This document shows positions 1-8,482 of a stretch of 64,000 bases of DNA, piece after piece. The notes beneath the pieces were generated by a model. The model made no database searches and had not been told where the DNA came from. It saw nothing but the letters and a program-made list of their open reading frames with translations. Origin of the DNA: Planctomycetota bacterium (GTDB lineage Bacteria > Planctomycetota > UBA1135 > GCA-002686595). The stretch is from contig JAPKBR010000008.1 of the NCBI GenBank assembly GCA_028823345.1, positions 1 to 64,000 on the forward strand, given 5' to 3'. The position numbers and the translations under genes are program-made. Positions within the stretch are counted from its first letter, which is position 1. Each line of letters opens with the position of its first letter.

Positions 1-62
1 CGCGTTCACCACCGGCGCGTTCACCACCGGCGCGTTCACCACCGGCGCGTTCACCACCGGCG
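1..62. repeat. 15-bp tandem repeat inside the coding sequence
   Basis: Four perfect copies of the unit CGCGTTCACCACCGG occupy 1-60, and a partial fifth copy follows (61-70) before the pattern is lost. The array continues past the left edge. On the minus strand each unit encodes one AGGER pentapeptide of the membrane protein, so this is a coding minisatellite and not an intergenic array. Confidence 0.9.
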
Positions 63-589
63 CGTTCACCCCGTTGGCGTCGCTCGTCCTCTCGCTGCTC
101 TCCACTGGGGAGCGGGCTCTCTCCCGGTGAGAGAGGGGCTTGGGCTTGCTCCGCGCTCCCTTCCGAACTGTCCTGGATCTGATCGCGTCGCTCCTGGCGC
201 ATGGTCATGGCTTTTTCGAAGTCGATCGAAGAGGGCAGCTCCGGCCGAATGGTCTCCCACGCCAGGCCGAAGCACCATGCAGCAGTCAGGGCCAGGGCTC
301 CGTGGGCGACGATCTGCTTAGCCAGGGGCCAGCGAGGCGCCAACCCCATGAGGGGGACGATTCCCACCAAGGCCACCAAGGCCCACAGGCCCAAACGGAT
401 GGACTGGGATATCCAATAGGCCTCCCAGATAAACAGGTCCGGGTCGCGGGACGTTATGAACAGGCCCCGGAACTCCAAAGTGTTCGCGGTCGTAAACAAA
501 ATCACCGACACAAGGGCCAAAAGCACACGCCCTGACCCTGAGCGGAGTAACCGTTCGAAGCGCCCTGTATTTTGTTCCTTGATAGACAT
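1..589 (-). CDS. Membrane protein with AGGER repeat tail (3' end outside window)
   Basis: The frame is open from an ATG at 589 to the window edge (196 codons visible). Three hydrophobic segments are seen at about residues 21-38, 65-83 and 94-111. A charged, Pro/Glu/Ser-rich cytoplasm-like tail follows from about 125, and from about 174 it becomes a perfect pentapeptide repeat, Ala-Gly-Gly-Glu-Arg, still running at the edge. It starts 17 bp after the stop of the upstream minus-strand gene, so it is probably the last or a late gene of that operon. No family was recognised. The reading frame is supported by coherent hydrophobic segments and by the repeat being in frame; the function is unknown. 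The C-terminus and repeat number cannot be seen. Confidence 0.75.
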   Translation of the reverse strand, partial: MSIKEQNTGRFERLLRSGSGRVLLALVSVILFTTANTLEFRGLFITSRDPDLFIWEAYWISQSIRLGLWALVALVGIVPLMGLAPRWPLAKQIVAHGALALTAAWCFGLAWETIRPELPSSIDFEKAMTMRQERRDQIQDSSEGSAEQAQAPLSPGESPLPSGEQREDERRQRGERAGGERAGGERAGGERAGGER

Positions 590-606
590 GGGAGACGATT
601 GCGGGA

Positions 607-2061
607 TTACTTTCCGATCTCCTTAAGCCAGCGAATGAGGCGGCGCTTGAGAGCAGGTGGGTTGAGTCCCAACTCTGCTTCGATCACCTGGGCCGAACCG
701 AGTTTCTTGTGTCCGATTTCTTTGAAGATCCGCATGGCGACTCCCGGTTCGCAGCCTTCCAGCAGATAAGCCGCCAAGGCGTTGGAAACCAGCACATCGG
801 CCCGGGTCAACTTGTTCACATCGCGTCCCAGGGTGAAGCTCAGCTTGGGGGAATTTTTGCCCTCCAATGTTGAGCGCGCCAGGCTCAACCAATCTGCTTT
901 CGCTCGCTTCATGCGATCGAGGGGGTCTTTTCCTTGGCTGGCCGCGCTGCCATCCTTGGCGTCCTTGGTGTAGATTAGTCGCGTGCCGCACATCTGGTGG
1001 GTCACATAGATGCCGAGCCCCTCTGCAATCCAACCGTGCTTGCCAAAAGTACCGGTGGTCCATGCCAGATGGCGCGCGATGCTCATACGCAGGGCACCAT
1101 CAAGTCGTTCGAGGGCATCCTTGCTGGACGAATTGCACGCGTTGTGGTCTAGGTAGGCGCAAAGCAGATCCTTGCACAGCTTGCGCCGGGCGGGTTCCAG
1201 ATCGGGGTAGCGACTGATGAACTCCTTGGTGGCTTTCTGGCCTTCGAAGAGGTACACGGTGCCGACTGCGAGCTGTTGATTGCTGCGCAAGAGCGAGTCC
1301 ATGTAGAGGTACGTGGCGTGGACCAGCTTCCCGATTTTTTGGGTTTCTTTCTCCGATAGGGCCGAGACGCAGCGCACTCGTCCGGTTTCCAGGACACTTG
1401 TAAAGGTCACGCCCAGGGCACCGTCCTTTTCCAGGGGGCTCTGGGTGCCTTCGGTCATATCCGGAGCGGCGGCTTCGAATCGGTCACGCAGTTTCTTGTT
1501 GGTCTTGAAAGCCTCAAGGGCGCGCATGGATTCAGCGAGCATCCAAACCGCGTCGGCTCCTTCACCGTGCAGTACTTCCCCCAGGCGCTTGTGCAATCCC
1601 ACGTGGTCCGGGACCAGCGCCAAAAGGATTTCCTCCTGCCGGCGCAGGGCCGCCGGCGCGAGCTCTTGGCTATCGAGCAATGCCAGAACATCGTCGATGT
1701 AAGCGTTGAGCAGGGCCGCGCGTTTCTCGGCCAGGGGTGCAGCGACCTCAGCTTCCGCTGCCTTGGCCTTGCGCGCTCGCTTGGGCGGGGCCCACTCGCC
1801 TGTCTTGCGGTCCTTCTTGTGTCCTAGGGTTTTCCGGGCCATGGCATGCTCGGGAGCAAAAGCCAGCAGTGCCTCATAGGTCTGGTTGCGTTCGACGAAA
1901 GCCTTGGCGCTTTGGCATTCGTTGGCGAGGCTTTCTAGCTCCCAAACCACACGGCGGTTGAGCTCGACCATGCGTCCGTCCTCTTGGCGCACAAGGGCGG
2001 GAGCGGCTGGGGGGAGAGGGATCGTGCCAACCGGGGCCAGCAGAAAGAAGGTAATCAGCAT
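607..2061 (-). CDS. Secreted DUF1570-like protein, paralogue A, degenerate active site
   Basis: 484 residues with an N-terminal hydrophobic segment (about 1-20) consistent with export. It shares with its upstream neighbour a block PEHxxARKTLxxKKDRKTGEW (about residues 70-90) and a C-terminal domain with WIAEGLGIY, followed by an LxSNALAAYLLEG block. This architecture resembles planctomycete DUF1570/peptidase-MA-like proteins, where HExxH precedes a WxNEGxADY element. Here the corresponding stretch reads RHLAWT, so no HExxH zinc site is visible. It lies 48 bp after its paralogue's stop and 17 bp before the membrane protein gene. The family link is inferred from motif order only; a non-catalytic role is likely. 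Confidence 0.7.
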   Translation of the reverse strand: MLITFFLLAPVGTIPLPPAAPALVRQEDGRMVELNRRVVWELESLANECQSAKAFVERNQTYEALLAFAPEHAMARKTLGHKKDRKTGEWAPPKRARKAKAAEAEVAAPLAEKRAALLNAYIDDVLALLDSQELAPAALRRQEEILLALVPDHVGLHKRLGEVLHGEGADAVWMLAESMRALEAFKTNKKLRDRFEAAAPDMTEGTQSPLEKDGALGVTFTSVLETGRVRCVSALSEKETQKIGKLVHATYLYMDSLLRSNQQLAVGTVYLFEGQKATKEFISRYPDLEPARRKLCKDLLCAYLDHNACNSSSKDALERLDGALRMSIARHLAWTTGTFGKHGWIAEGLGIYVTHQMCGTRLIYTKDAKDGSAASQGKDPLDRMKRAKADWLSLARSTLEGKNSPKLSFTLGRDVNKLTRADVLVSNALAAYLLEGCEPGVAMRIFKEIGHKKLGSAQVIEAELGLNPPALKRRLIRWLKEIGK

Positions 2062-2109
2062 GGGGAGAAATGGGGTGGGTTCCTGTGCAGAGTAGTGAAA
2101 CGGACTGAG

Positions 2110-3618
2110 TTAGGAGTGCTTGATCTCGCGCAACCACTGGCGAAAGGCGTCTTCAATCTGGGGAAACGGCCGCTTGAGCACTTCCTCCAGCAGAGTCACG
2201 GGGTTTTCACGTTGGCCCGCGCGGCGCAAGATTGCATGCACGATCTCTGGATCGTGCCCCTCCAGCAGCCATGCGGAGAAGCCATAGGTGACATACAGCT
2301 CGCGGGTGGTCAGCGTGCCCACATTGCGTCCAAGGGCCAGGGCCAAGTTCGTGGGCTTGCGCTTGCGGGTCATGGCCGCTCGGGCGTGAACGATCCAATC
2401 GTCCTCGCCCTCTTGGATCTTGGTGGTGGGGTCGTCGTTGCTGCTCGCATACCCCGAGTCTCGCAACTGGACCGAGAGCTTGGTCTCGTTCATTTTCCAA
2501 CACAGATAAATACCCAAGCCCTGGTCCATCCAAGCGGGCAAGCCGTTCTTGACCCAACCCCCGTCTATGCGGCCATAGGTGTCCAAAAGGGCATAGCTGA
2601 TCACGAGCCGAATCGTCTGGTCCATGCGGCTCTTGCCGTGGGAATTCCAAACCCCAACCCGGTCTGCGCGGCCCAGCCAGGCACCGTTGGAGCCCTTGAG
2701 GTCTTCGCGGATGGCGTCGGTTAGGTCTGGGAATTCACTGATGAAGCCGGCGCCTTCTTCTTGCGAGATCAGATAGACATGCACCATGCCGTCCGGTTCG
2801 TTGGTCCCCAGCAATGGGTGCATCCAAAGGGTTAGGGCTTCCAGCTTGCGGGCGAGGGCTGCGGTCTCGGACTTGATGACGCTGGAAAGCACGCGGTAGG
2901 TCGAGCCTTCGGAGCAGGCCTTAAAATTGACTCCAAGCGCCTCTTCCTTGGCGAGGATCTCGGCATCTTCGACTTCATCCACTTGCTTAAGGGCTTTTTT
3001 CCAAGCAGCATGCTGTGCCTTGCGTTGTTCCAGGGCCCGCACGGTTGAGGCTTGCACCCAGTGGCTCTCTCCGTTCTTCTCCAATTGCACTTGACCCAGA
3101 TAAGTGCGAACACGCTCGCTGTTGGGCAGGGCGGCAAGCAATGCCTGGGTCTCGACGTCGATCTCGTCCGAGGATAAATCCGCTTGATGGGCGTCGAGCA
3201 ACTGGAGTACTGCTACCGCATGGTCTTCCAGGAACCCTTCGCGCTCGTCGGTTAAAGCCGCCACCAATTTTCCGTCCCGATCCTTGGGTGCCTTGTACTT
3301 ATTGCGGCTCCACTCGCCGGTCTTGCGATCCTTCTTGTACTTGAGGGTCTTTCGCGCGGCCTTGTGTTCAGGGTCCGCCATGAGGAGCATCTCGTAGCAG
3401 AGATCTCGCTGTAGGTAAGCGCGGGCTTTTGTGCAGCGGCCAGCGAGTTCTACGAGGGAGGTCGCGAGGTTCTTGTTGAGGGTGGCGCGGGCCGTGGGGA
3501 AATCTTGGACCTCTTGATTTGCCTTGAAGGGCGTGCTGGAGCCAGCAGGCACAGGGATGGTCGAACCGGTGGCACCCAGGGTCAGGACCAGGGGGAGGAT
3601 CAGGGTGAGGGGCTTCAT
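2110..3618 (-). CDS. Secreted DUF1570-like protein, paralogue B, degenerate active site
   Basis: 502 residues beginning with a clear signal peptide (MKPLTLILPLVLTLGATGST). It contains the same KKDRKTGEW block (about 98-106) as the next gene and a C-terminal AWMDQGLGIYLCWKM stretch that matches WIAEGLGIY there; the glutamate of that element is Gln here. No HExxH is present. A final block (YVTYGFSAWLLEG) also aligns with the paralogue. The pair probably arose by tandem duplication and then diverged strongly. Likely exported and non-catalytic; substrate unknown. It is separated by 86 bp from the thioredoxin-HEAT gene upstream and probably shares its transcript. Confidence 0.7.
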   Translation of the reverse strand: MKPLTLILPLVLTLGATGSTIPVPAGSSTPFKANQEVQDFPTARATLNKNLATSLVELAGRCTKARAYLQRDLCYEMLLMADPEHKAARKTLKYKKDRKTGEWSRNKYKAPKDRDGKLVAALTDEREGFLEDHAVAVLQLLDAHQADLSSDEIDVETQALLAALPNSERVRTYLGQVQLEKNGESHWVQASTVRALEQRKAQHAAWKKALKQVDEVEDAEILAKEEALGVNFKACSEGSTYRVLSSVIKSETAALARKLEALTLWMHPLLGTNEPDGMVHVYLISQEEGAGFISEFPDLTDAIREDLKGSNGAWLGRADRVGVWNSHGKSRMDQTIRLVISYALLDTYGRIDGGWVKNGLPAWMDQGLGIYLCWKMNETKLSVQLRDSGYASSNDDPTTKIQEGEDDWIVHARAAMTRKRKPTNLALALGRNVGTLTTRELYVTYGFSAWLLEGHDPEIVHAILRRAGQRENPVTLLEEVLKRPFPQIEDAFRQWLREIKHS

Positions 3619-3704
3619 GGGGGACTGCAGGGTGGGGAGGGATGGACTCTCGCTCGCGACCCCATCCTAATCGTTCCTTACCGGGGTGCCCAGCGAGGCC
3701 TGCC

Positions 3705-5177
3705 CTACCTCCGCGGGAACCCGAAGAACCGCTCACGGGGCACGTCATCGTTCATGGCAGCGCGGATCAAAGGCCCGAGGGGTTCGAGGGAACCCTTTTC
3801 CCAAACCGACAGGGACGCATCCAGAGCGGCTTTGATGTCCCCTTCAGCCTTGACCGCGTGGCTTTCGAGCATTTGCTTGAGGACTTCCTCCCTGGATAGC
3901 CCCGCTGCGAGGGCTGCGGCTTCAGCCATGTCCGGTTCATCCCCTTCCAATAACTCGCTCAGCAGTTCCGTGCGTTGTTCCGAGGGCGCGAGCCAGCCGA
4001 GAGCCAGGATCGCTTGGGTTTGTACAGCGGGGCTCTTGTCCTTCTCAGCGAGCTTAAGGATCTTGGACGCGACTTTCGTGTCGGAGGGAGCGCAACTCGC
4101 GAGGGCTCGCAGCCAATTCCCTTCGAGGCGCTCGTCTTTTTCCTTGCGCAAGCCGGACTGGATCATCTTGACGGACTCAGGGGCTTGCAGTTGTTCCAGG
4201 GCCGCGATGCATTCGCTGCGTAGGTCTTCGTCCTTGGAGAAGGCAAATTCTTCAATGAGCACCCACCAGCTGGAGGGGGATAGGCGAGCGATGGTGCGGA
4301 TGATTTTTTCTTGTTGGGCCCAGGGGCCGGTGCCCGCTTCGTTGCGACCGGTTCCGCCGCCGCCGCCGCCACCTCCGCCGCCGCCGCGACCACCGCGACC
4401 ACCACCTCCACCGCCTCGACCACCGCCCGGTGCTCGGAGCTCTTGCGAGATGAACTTCCGCGCTTCCTCTTCGTCCGCGGTCATGATTCGCCGCAGGGCT
4501 GCTTCGCGATCTTTCACGCGGCCCTTGCGCACTTGTTCCATTAACTCGAGCACCTCTTCGAGGGTGGCCGGCGATGCGTTGTCGCCGCCGACGATGGCGG
4601 TCATTCCGCCATCCACGAGTCGCTTAGGTGCTCTGGCCTTAGAGCTGGCTTGGATTTTGGATTCCGGATCTACCCGCCGAATCGCCTCCACCAAACACCA
4701 TTCCAATTCCGCCGCGTTGATCTCATAGGGAACCGAAAGGAGCACATCTCCGCTAGGGCCTAGGAACACGTGCTGAGGCGCCACCACAAAGCCGCCCTCG
4801 TCCTTGGGCAGAAGCTCTTCCCGCACGCGAATGTCGATGGACTGGTGCTGGGAGCATTCCACCGTGCCAAAACGCTTGCAGGTGCGGCTGGAGTGTTCGT
4901 GAGCGCTGGCGATGACGGGGACCGTGAATCCCGCAAGTTCAACGATGCGCTTGTCGTGGTAGACCTTCGTCGCGAGCCGGTCATTGGCACGCTCCCCGTC
5001 CATGTTGACCGCAAGGAACAGCACCTTCGTTTCGCTGGCACTACGTGCCTTCGCTGCGGCCCAGTCCCCTTCCCAGGTGATGTCTCCAGCGGTAAGTGTG
5101 CGCGCGCTGGAAGTGCCGATGGCGACGAGAGCAAGGAGCGCGGCGAAGGAGAGTCGTGAGTGGGGGAGTCTTTGCAT
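3705..5177 (-). CDS. Secreted thioredoxin-fold/HEAT-repeat protein with poly-Gly linker
   Basis: 490 residues. A signal peptide (about 1-25) is followed by a thioredoxin-like region (about 30-170: ITWEGDWAAAKARSASETKVLFLAVN, then QHVFLGPSGDVLLSVPYE) of the kind that precedes HEAT repeats in planctomycete exported proteins. The usual CxxC is absent at the expected place. Residues about 235-275 are a Gly/Arg-rich low-complexity linker. The C-terminal half is helical, with repeated patterns such as ASCAPSDTKVASKILKLAEKDKSPAVQTQAILALGWLAP that look like HEAT repeats. First gene of a four-gene minus-strand run. Probably a periplasmic scaffold and not an oxidoreductase; this is inference. Confidence 0.75.
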   Translation of the reverse strand: MQRLPHSRLSFAALLALVAIGTSSARTLTAGDITWEGDWAAAKARSASETKVLFLAVNMDGERANDRLATKVYHDKRIVELAGFTVPVIASAHEHSSRTCKRFGTVECSQHQSIDIRVREELLPKDEGGFVVAPQHVFLGPSGDVLLSVPYEINAAELEWCLVEAIRRVDPESKIQASSKARAPKRLVDGGMTAIVGGDNASPATLEEVLELMEQVRKGRVKDREAALRRIMTADEEEARKFISQELRAPGGGRGGGGGGRGGRGGGGGGGGGGGTGRNEAGTGPWAQQEKIIRTIARLSPSSWWVLIEEFAFSKDEDLRSECIAALEQLQAPESVKMIQSGLRKEKDERLEGNWLRALASCAPSDTKVASKILKLAEKDKSPAVQTQAILALGWLAPSEQRTELLSELLEGDEPDMAEAAALAAGLSREEVLKQMLESHAVKAEGDIKAALDASLSVWEKGSLEPLGPLIRAAMNDDVPRERFFGFPRR

Positions 5178-5235
5178 TGGGTCGAGGGCGTGTTGGTCCT
5201 ATACGCGCTTATAGAAGAGTTAAACCTCATCATCG

Positions 5236-5336
5236 CCTCTTGGGTACGTGCTTTTCGTAAGAGGTACGTTCCCTGTTGGGAACTAGAGGCGAAGGGTGTG
5301 CGAGAGAGGCGTGGGGGCGCCTGTTGGGTATTAGAG
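5236..5336. repeat. Three CCTsTTGGG repeats and a dyad upstream of the thioredoxin-HEAT gene
   Basis: In the 232-bp gap 5178-5409, which holds no gene, similar sequences start at 5236 (CCTCTTGGGTAC), 5272 (CCTGTTGGGAACTAGAG) and 5320 (CCTGTTGGGTATTAGAG), spaced 36 and 48 bp. The middle copy lies in a perfect dyad GTTCCC-TGTT-GGGAAC (5268-5283). They sit 60-160 bp before the start of the minus-strand operon, a plausible place for regulator binding. No promoter could be assigned; chance similarity is possible. Confidence 0.3.
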
Positions 5337-5409
5337 ACTGTTCTTCCATACGTGGTTGAGGTGGGGTTTATTCCACATTTTGTGAGCATGGTCCGGGCTT
5401 TATTGCTCC

Positions 5410-5859
5410 TCAACCAAACTCTACAACCCCGCCCGGAAGCAGATACACAATCAGCATCTCACCCCCGGCCACGGTCGGCACGTGAGTCGACCCCGGCGGC
5501 AGCACCACCCAGCCTGGACCATGACCATCAAAGGTCGGCTCTCCGGTAAGCGCCACGCAGAAATTAATCTCTCCCCGTCCATGTGTATGTTTTGGCCCCG
5601 CACCATTCATATGCACCACGTCGATGGAAAAGTCTCCAGTCTCGGGGCTGGCCTTCGAAACCCGCCCCCAGCGCACCGGGAGTTCGCCACGGGTGGCAAT
5701 TTTTTCGGCAGCAAGGAGCGCTTGGAGGGCTTGGGTCACGGCTTGGCCATCAGGCCCCTTGGGGTCGAGGCGGCGGGTGAGTTCGGCCTGGGCGGCAGGG
5801 GGGTCGGTCAGTTCGAGGTCGGTGGCGGCTTGGATTAGGGGTTGGAAGGTATTCAGCAT
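5410..5859 (-). CDS. DUF4863-family cupin (4-hydroxylaminobenzoate lyase-like)
   Basis: 149 residues. The first half is helical; the second half is a small cupin-like barrel with GPKHTHGRGEINFCVALTG and a later WVVLPPGSTHVPTVAGGEMLIVYLLPGGVVEFG. This pattern and length fit DUF4863, a family that includes the 4-hydroxylaminobenzoate lyase PnbB. The two His residues near the HTHGRGE motif could bind metal. Whether it acts on aromatic hydroxylamines here is not known; no nitroaromatic genes flank it. It is a single gene, divergent from the membrane protein at 5929. Confidence 0.6.
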   Translation of the reverse strand: MLNTFQPLIQAATDLELTDPPAAQAELTRRLDPKGPDGQAVTQALQALLAAEKIATRGELPVRWGRVSKASPETGDFSIDVVHMNGAGPKHTHGRGEINFCVALTGEPTFDGHGPGWVVLPPGSTHVPTVAGGEMLIVYLLPGGVVEFG

Positions 5860-5928
5860 TGGATGGAGGGGAGAGAGTTCCTGGAAGAGCTCCTAGGGTA
5901 GCGGCTGTCGGACGGCTACCGTAGGGCC

Positions 5929-7788
5929 ATGGGTCCCCGTCTCAACAAACCCTTTTGGGTGGCGCTGTTCCTCGGCCTAGTGGCTTGGGCTTATGCGCCG
6001 ATTTTGTCGGCCGGTCCATTTGGGGCGGACCTGGAATTGTTGGCGGGCCTGTCGGGGCGCGGTTCGGCTGCGCTTTACACCGTGCCCCATACGGATGGCC
6101 GACCCCTCGCGGCGCTCTCGTTGTTTTTGTCCAGGGTGGTTTGGAGCGCGAACAAAGTTTGGCCGGCGCACCTGGCCACTTGGCTGAGACTAGAAAATCT
6201 GCTCGTGCTGGCCTTGGCGGCCCAGGGGTTGCGGATCGCACTGCGGCGCTTGTTCACCCCGTGGTTTGGGGAAGAGACAGCCCGGGCTGCGGCATTGACG
6301 GCGGGACTATTGCTCTTGGTCCATCCATTGCCCGTGGCTGCCGTGGCCATGGTGCACCTGCGCGGAGAGTTGCTGGCCCTTGCCTTCGGGGCGTTTGGTT
6401 TGGCGGCATTTTTGGAGGCGCGCCAGGAACACAGCAAACGTCTCTTGGGCCGCGCGTTCCTGTTTGCGTTCTTGGCGGGGATGTGTGGGCGCTGGGCGCT
6501 CTTTCTACCTTTCTTATACGGCGTGCTGGAGGTTCTTTCGAGTCACCGGCACCGGCCGACCCGAGCCCGTTGGAGCTCGGCGTTTCTGACCTTTGCGGCT
6601 TGCGGTGTATGCGTGGCAGCTGAGTACATGCTGCGTCGCCAGTTGGCACCAGAGGGGGCGCGTACTTTTCAGTACCTGTCCGTGCACCTTGAGGCCATTC
6701 CCTACAGCGTTGAAAAACTGGGGGTGCTCTTCATGCCAGCACCCGTGGGTTCTGCAGGTGTACTTGCGATTCCGGTGGCATTGGCCACTTTGATCCTCGC
6801 GACTCATCCTGGGTTCGTTGCGGCCCGGGGAGCTCCCCGCCTTTGGGGTCGAATCGTCGCTGTTTGGGGGATTTCCTTGGTGCTTTCCTTGATCTTAGAT
6901 GCGGATCAAAGGGTCGTGAGTTTGGATTTGGTGGGGGCTCAGTTGCTGCTTGGGGCGACCCTGATCTTGTGCACTGGTTGGGGGCTTGCGGCCACCGCAA
7001 TCAGTGACCTGCGTAGAATTCTGATACCTGCGTTCTTGATCCTCCTGTTTGCTTGGTTGGCACATGGGGCCGCCGTTCCGATTCGTGAGGCCAGCCGGAC
7101 GATTGATGCGTTGCGCACGGACTTGGAGCAAGCTGCGGGCCGGCGTATTTTCCAGGGGAGCTATGTGTTGCTGGAGCCCACCGAGCGCGTGGCAGGGCAC
7201 GAGATCTTGCCTAGGGATCCATCCGTATTGCTTTCGCGCCGTCTTGCGGAGGGTGCTTGGGGCAAGGTTCCTGAGGGCGGGCCGTTTGTGCGTGTAATGG
7301 ATCGTGCGGCCTTGGGTAGTTGGTGGGGCAGCGCTGATTTTGTAGATCGAGCTGCGGGGGGCTTGTGCTTCTTGGTGCCGCCGCATTTTCTTGGGCTAGC
7401 GGCCGGGCCCCTTGTGACCCTGGACGCCAGGGCGGTGGGGCACTTGGCTGGTGTTCTGGAACTCGGCCCAGGGGACTTGGCTCCGACTACGAATGGGTCG
7501 CTTGCGGGCGGCCGTTTGAATTCCGCCTGGTACACCCAATTGAGCGTTCACGTTTCTCGTGGATTGATGGGGAGCGACGCGCCCCAATTGGAATGGGAGG
7601 CCGCTGGCGGGATCACCGGGTCCGCCGAGGGGGTCTGGGTGCTGGGGGCGAACAAGGACTTGGCCGAGGCCCGATTTGATTTGCGCGGCGAGCCGGCCTG
7701 GGTGCTTGCGGAACGGCTAACCCGATTGCGTGCGGTGGGGCCCCTAGCTGGGAAGCCCCTGGTTTTCAGAAGCGAGCCCGAACCCTAG
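5929..7788 (+). CDS. Large polytopic membrane protein, glycosyltransferase-C-like layout
   Basis: 619 residues with about ten hydrophobic helices in the first 400 residues and a soluble, probably periplasmic C-terminal domain of about 220 residues. The N-terminal layout (an early acidic loop GPFGADLELLAG, then a loop with HTDGRPLAALSLFLS and helices) is reminiscent of membrane-bound GT-C/Tmtc-like transferases, but no diagnostic family motif was recognised. It ends at a TAG (7786-7788), after which the same frame stays open for a further 65 codons. The gene is bounded by a divergent cupin gene and by queF. Function unknown. Confidence 0.7.
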   Translation: MGPRLNKPFWVALFLGLVAWAYAPILSAGPFGADLELLAGLSGRGSAALYTVPHTDGRPLAALSLFLSRVVWSANKVWPAHLATWLRLENLLVLALAAQGLRIALRRLFTPWFGEETARAAALTAGLLLLVHPLPVAAVAMVHLRGELLALAFGAFGLAAFLEARQEHSKRLLGRAFLFAFLAGMCGRWALFLPFLYGVLEVLSSHRHRPTRARWSSAFLTFAACGVCVAAEYMLRRQLAPEGARTFQYLSVHLEAIPYSVEKLGVLFMPAPVGSAGVLAIPVALATLILATHPGFVAARGAPRLWGRIVAVWGISLVLSLILDADQRVVSLDLVGAQLLLGATLILCTGWGLAATAISDLRRILIPAFLILLFAWLAHGAAVPIREASRTIDALRTDLEQAAGRRIFQGSYVLLEPTERVAGHEILPRDPSVLLSRRLAEGAWGKVPEGGPFVRVMDRAALGSWWGSADFVDRAAGGLCFLVPPHFLGLAAGPLVTLDARAVGHLAGVLELGPGDLAPTTNGSLAGGRLNSAWYTQLSVHVSRGLMGSDAPQLEWEAAGGITGSAEGVWVLGANKDLAEARFDLRGEPAWVLAERLTRLRAVGPLAGKPLVFRSEPEP

Positions 7789-7986
7789 TCGGAGGGTCTT
7801 GAGCCACGCTGGAGTCGTGAGGGTTGGGTGGTGGAAATCGGCGATTATGGGGTGCCGCTGCTGCGAGATGATGGTCAGGGCCACGAGGTTTCTTGGGTCT
7901 TGTGGCGTATGGAGCGTGGAGGGCCGGATCGATCGAGTGGTGGTCGCGGCGGGCGGAGACTAGCGCCTATGGGAGACACCCGCTAA
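7789..7986 (+). other. Open in-frame extension after the stop of the membrane protein gene
   Basis: Directly after the TAG at 7786-7788 the same frame runs 65 codons to a TAA at 7984-7986. The conceptual product begins SEGLEPRWSREGWVVEIGDY and is protein-like up to about VSWVLWRMERGG. It could be a former C-terminal end cut off by a nonsense change, or a short separate ORF from the GTG at about 7831. No independent start is convincing. Confidence 0.3.
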
Positions 7987-7996
7987 CCTGCGTGCC

Positions 7997-8347
7997 ATGT
8001 CCACCCAGCCCAGCACATCTCTCGAGACCTTTCCAAATCCGAACCCGGAGCGTTCCTACGAGATTCGTTTCGAGTGCCCGGAATTCACCTGCGTTTGCCC
8101 GAAGACTGGGCAACCGGATTTTGCCACCATTCGAATTCGGTACACGCCAGGGGATTTGTGTGTGGAGTTGAAGAGCCTGAAACTTTATCTGTGGTCCTAT
8201 CGCGACCAAGGTGCATTCCATGAGGCGGTGACGAATCAGATTCTGGACGATTTGGTTGCGGCGATTGCGCCCAGAGAAATGGTGGTGGAAGGGGATTTCA
8301 TGGTGCGCGGGGGAATTCATACGGTGGTAGAGGTTCGGTACCCGTGA
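7997..8347 (+). CDS. queF: NADPH-dependent 7-cyano-7-deazaguanine reductase QueF
   Basis: 116 residues, the size of the short unimodular QueF type. It reduces preQ0 to preQ1, using NADPH, in queuosine tRNA modification. The catalytic Cys34 lies in [20 protein letters not shown], with the conserved Asp41 seven residues later, and the family motif ELKSLKLY (about 57-64) follows. The start ATG at 7997 gives the normal N-terminus. No preQ1 riboswitch-like element was seen upstream, and no other queuosine genes are nearby. Confidence 0.95.
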   Translation: MSTQPSTSLETFPNPNPERSYEIRFECPEFTCVCPKTGQPDFATIRIRYTPGDLCVELKSLKLYLWSYRDQGAFHEAVTNQILDDLVAAIAPREMVVEGDFMVRGGIHTVVEVRYP

Positions 8348-8482
8348 GAGTTTGAGAGGAATGCGAGGTCCGGATCTCGCTCCCCCCTCCAACGCTCAGC
8401 GTTCCGTGCCTCCTTCCTTCGCTAGCCCTGCCCAGGCATCCTGGGCGCGCCGCTGTTGAGCGGCCATTTCGTTCAAGCTCCG

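Noticed and set aside
1-65. CRISPR array
   Set aside because: 15-bp units are contiguous with no spacers and encode an in-frame pentapeptide repeat; no cas genes.
3505-4728. Long plus-strand open frame (about 400 codons) opposite the thioredoxin-HEAT gene
   Set aside because: Product is low-complexity, including a Pro-rich run from the Gly linker on the other strand; the minus-strand gene has signal peptide and domains. GC-rich shadow.
7786-7788. TAG as pyrrolysine codon in the membrane protein
   Set aside because: No pylT/pylS evidence, no known Pyl protein of this type; a simple stop or nonsense mutation is enough.
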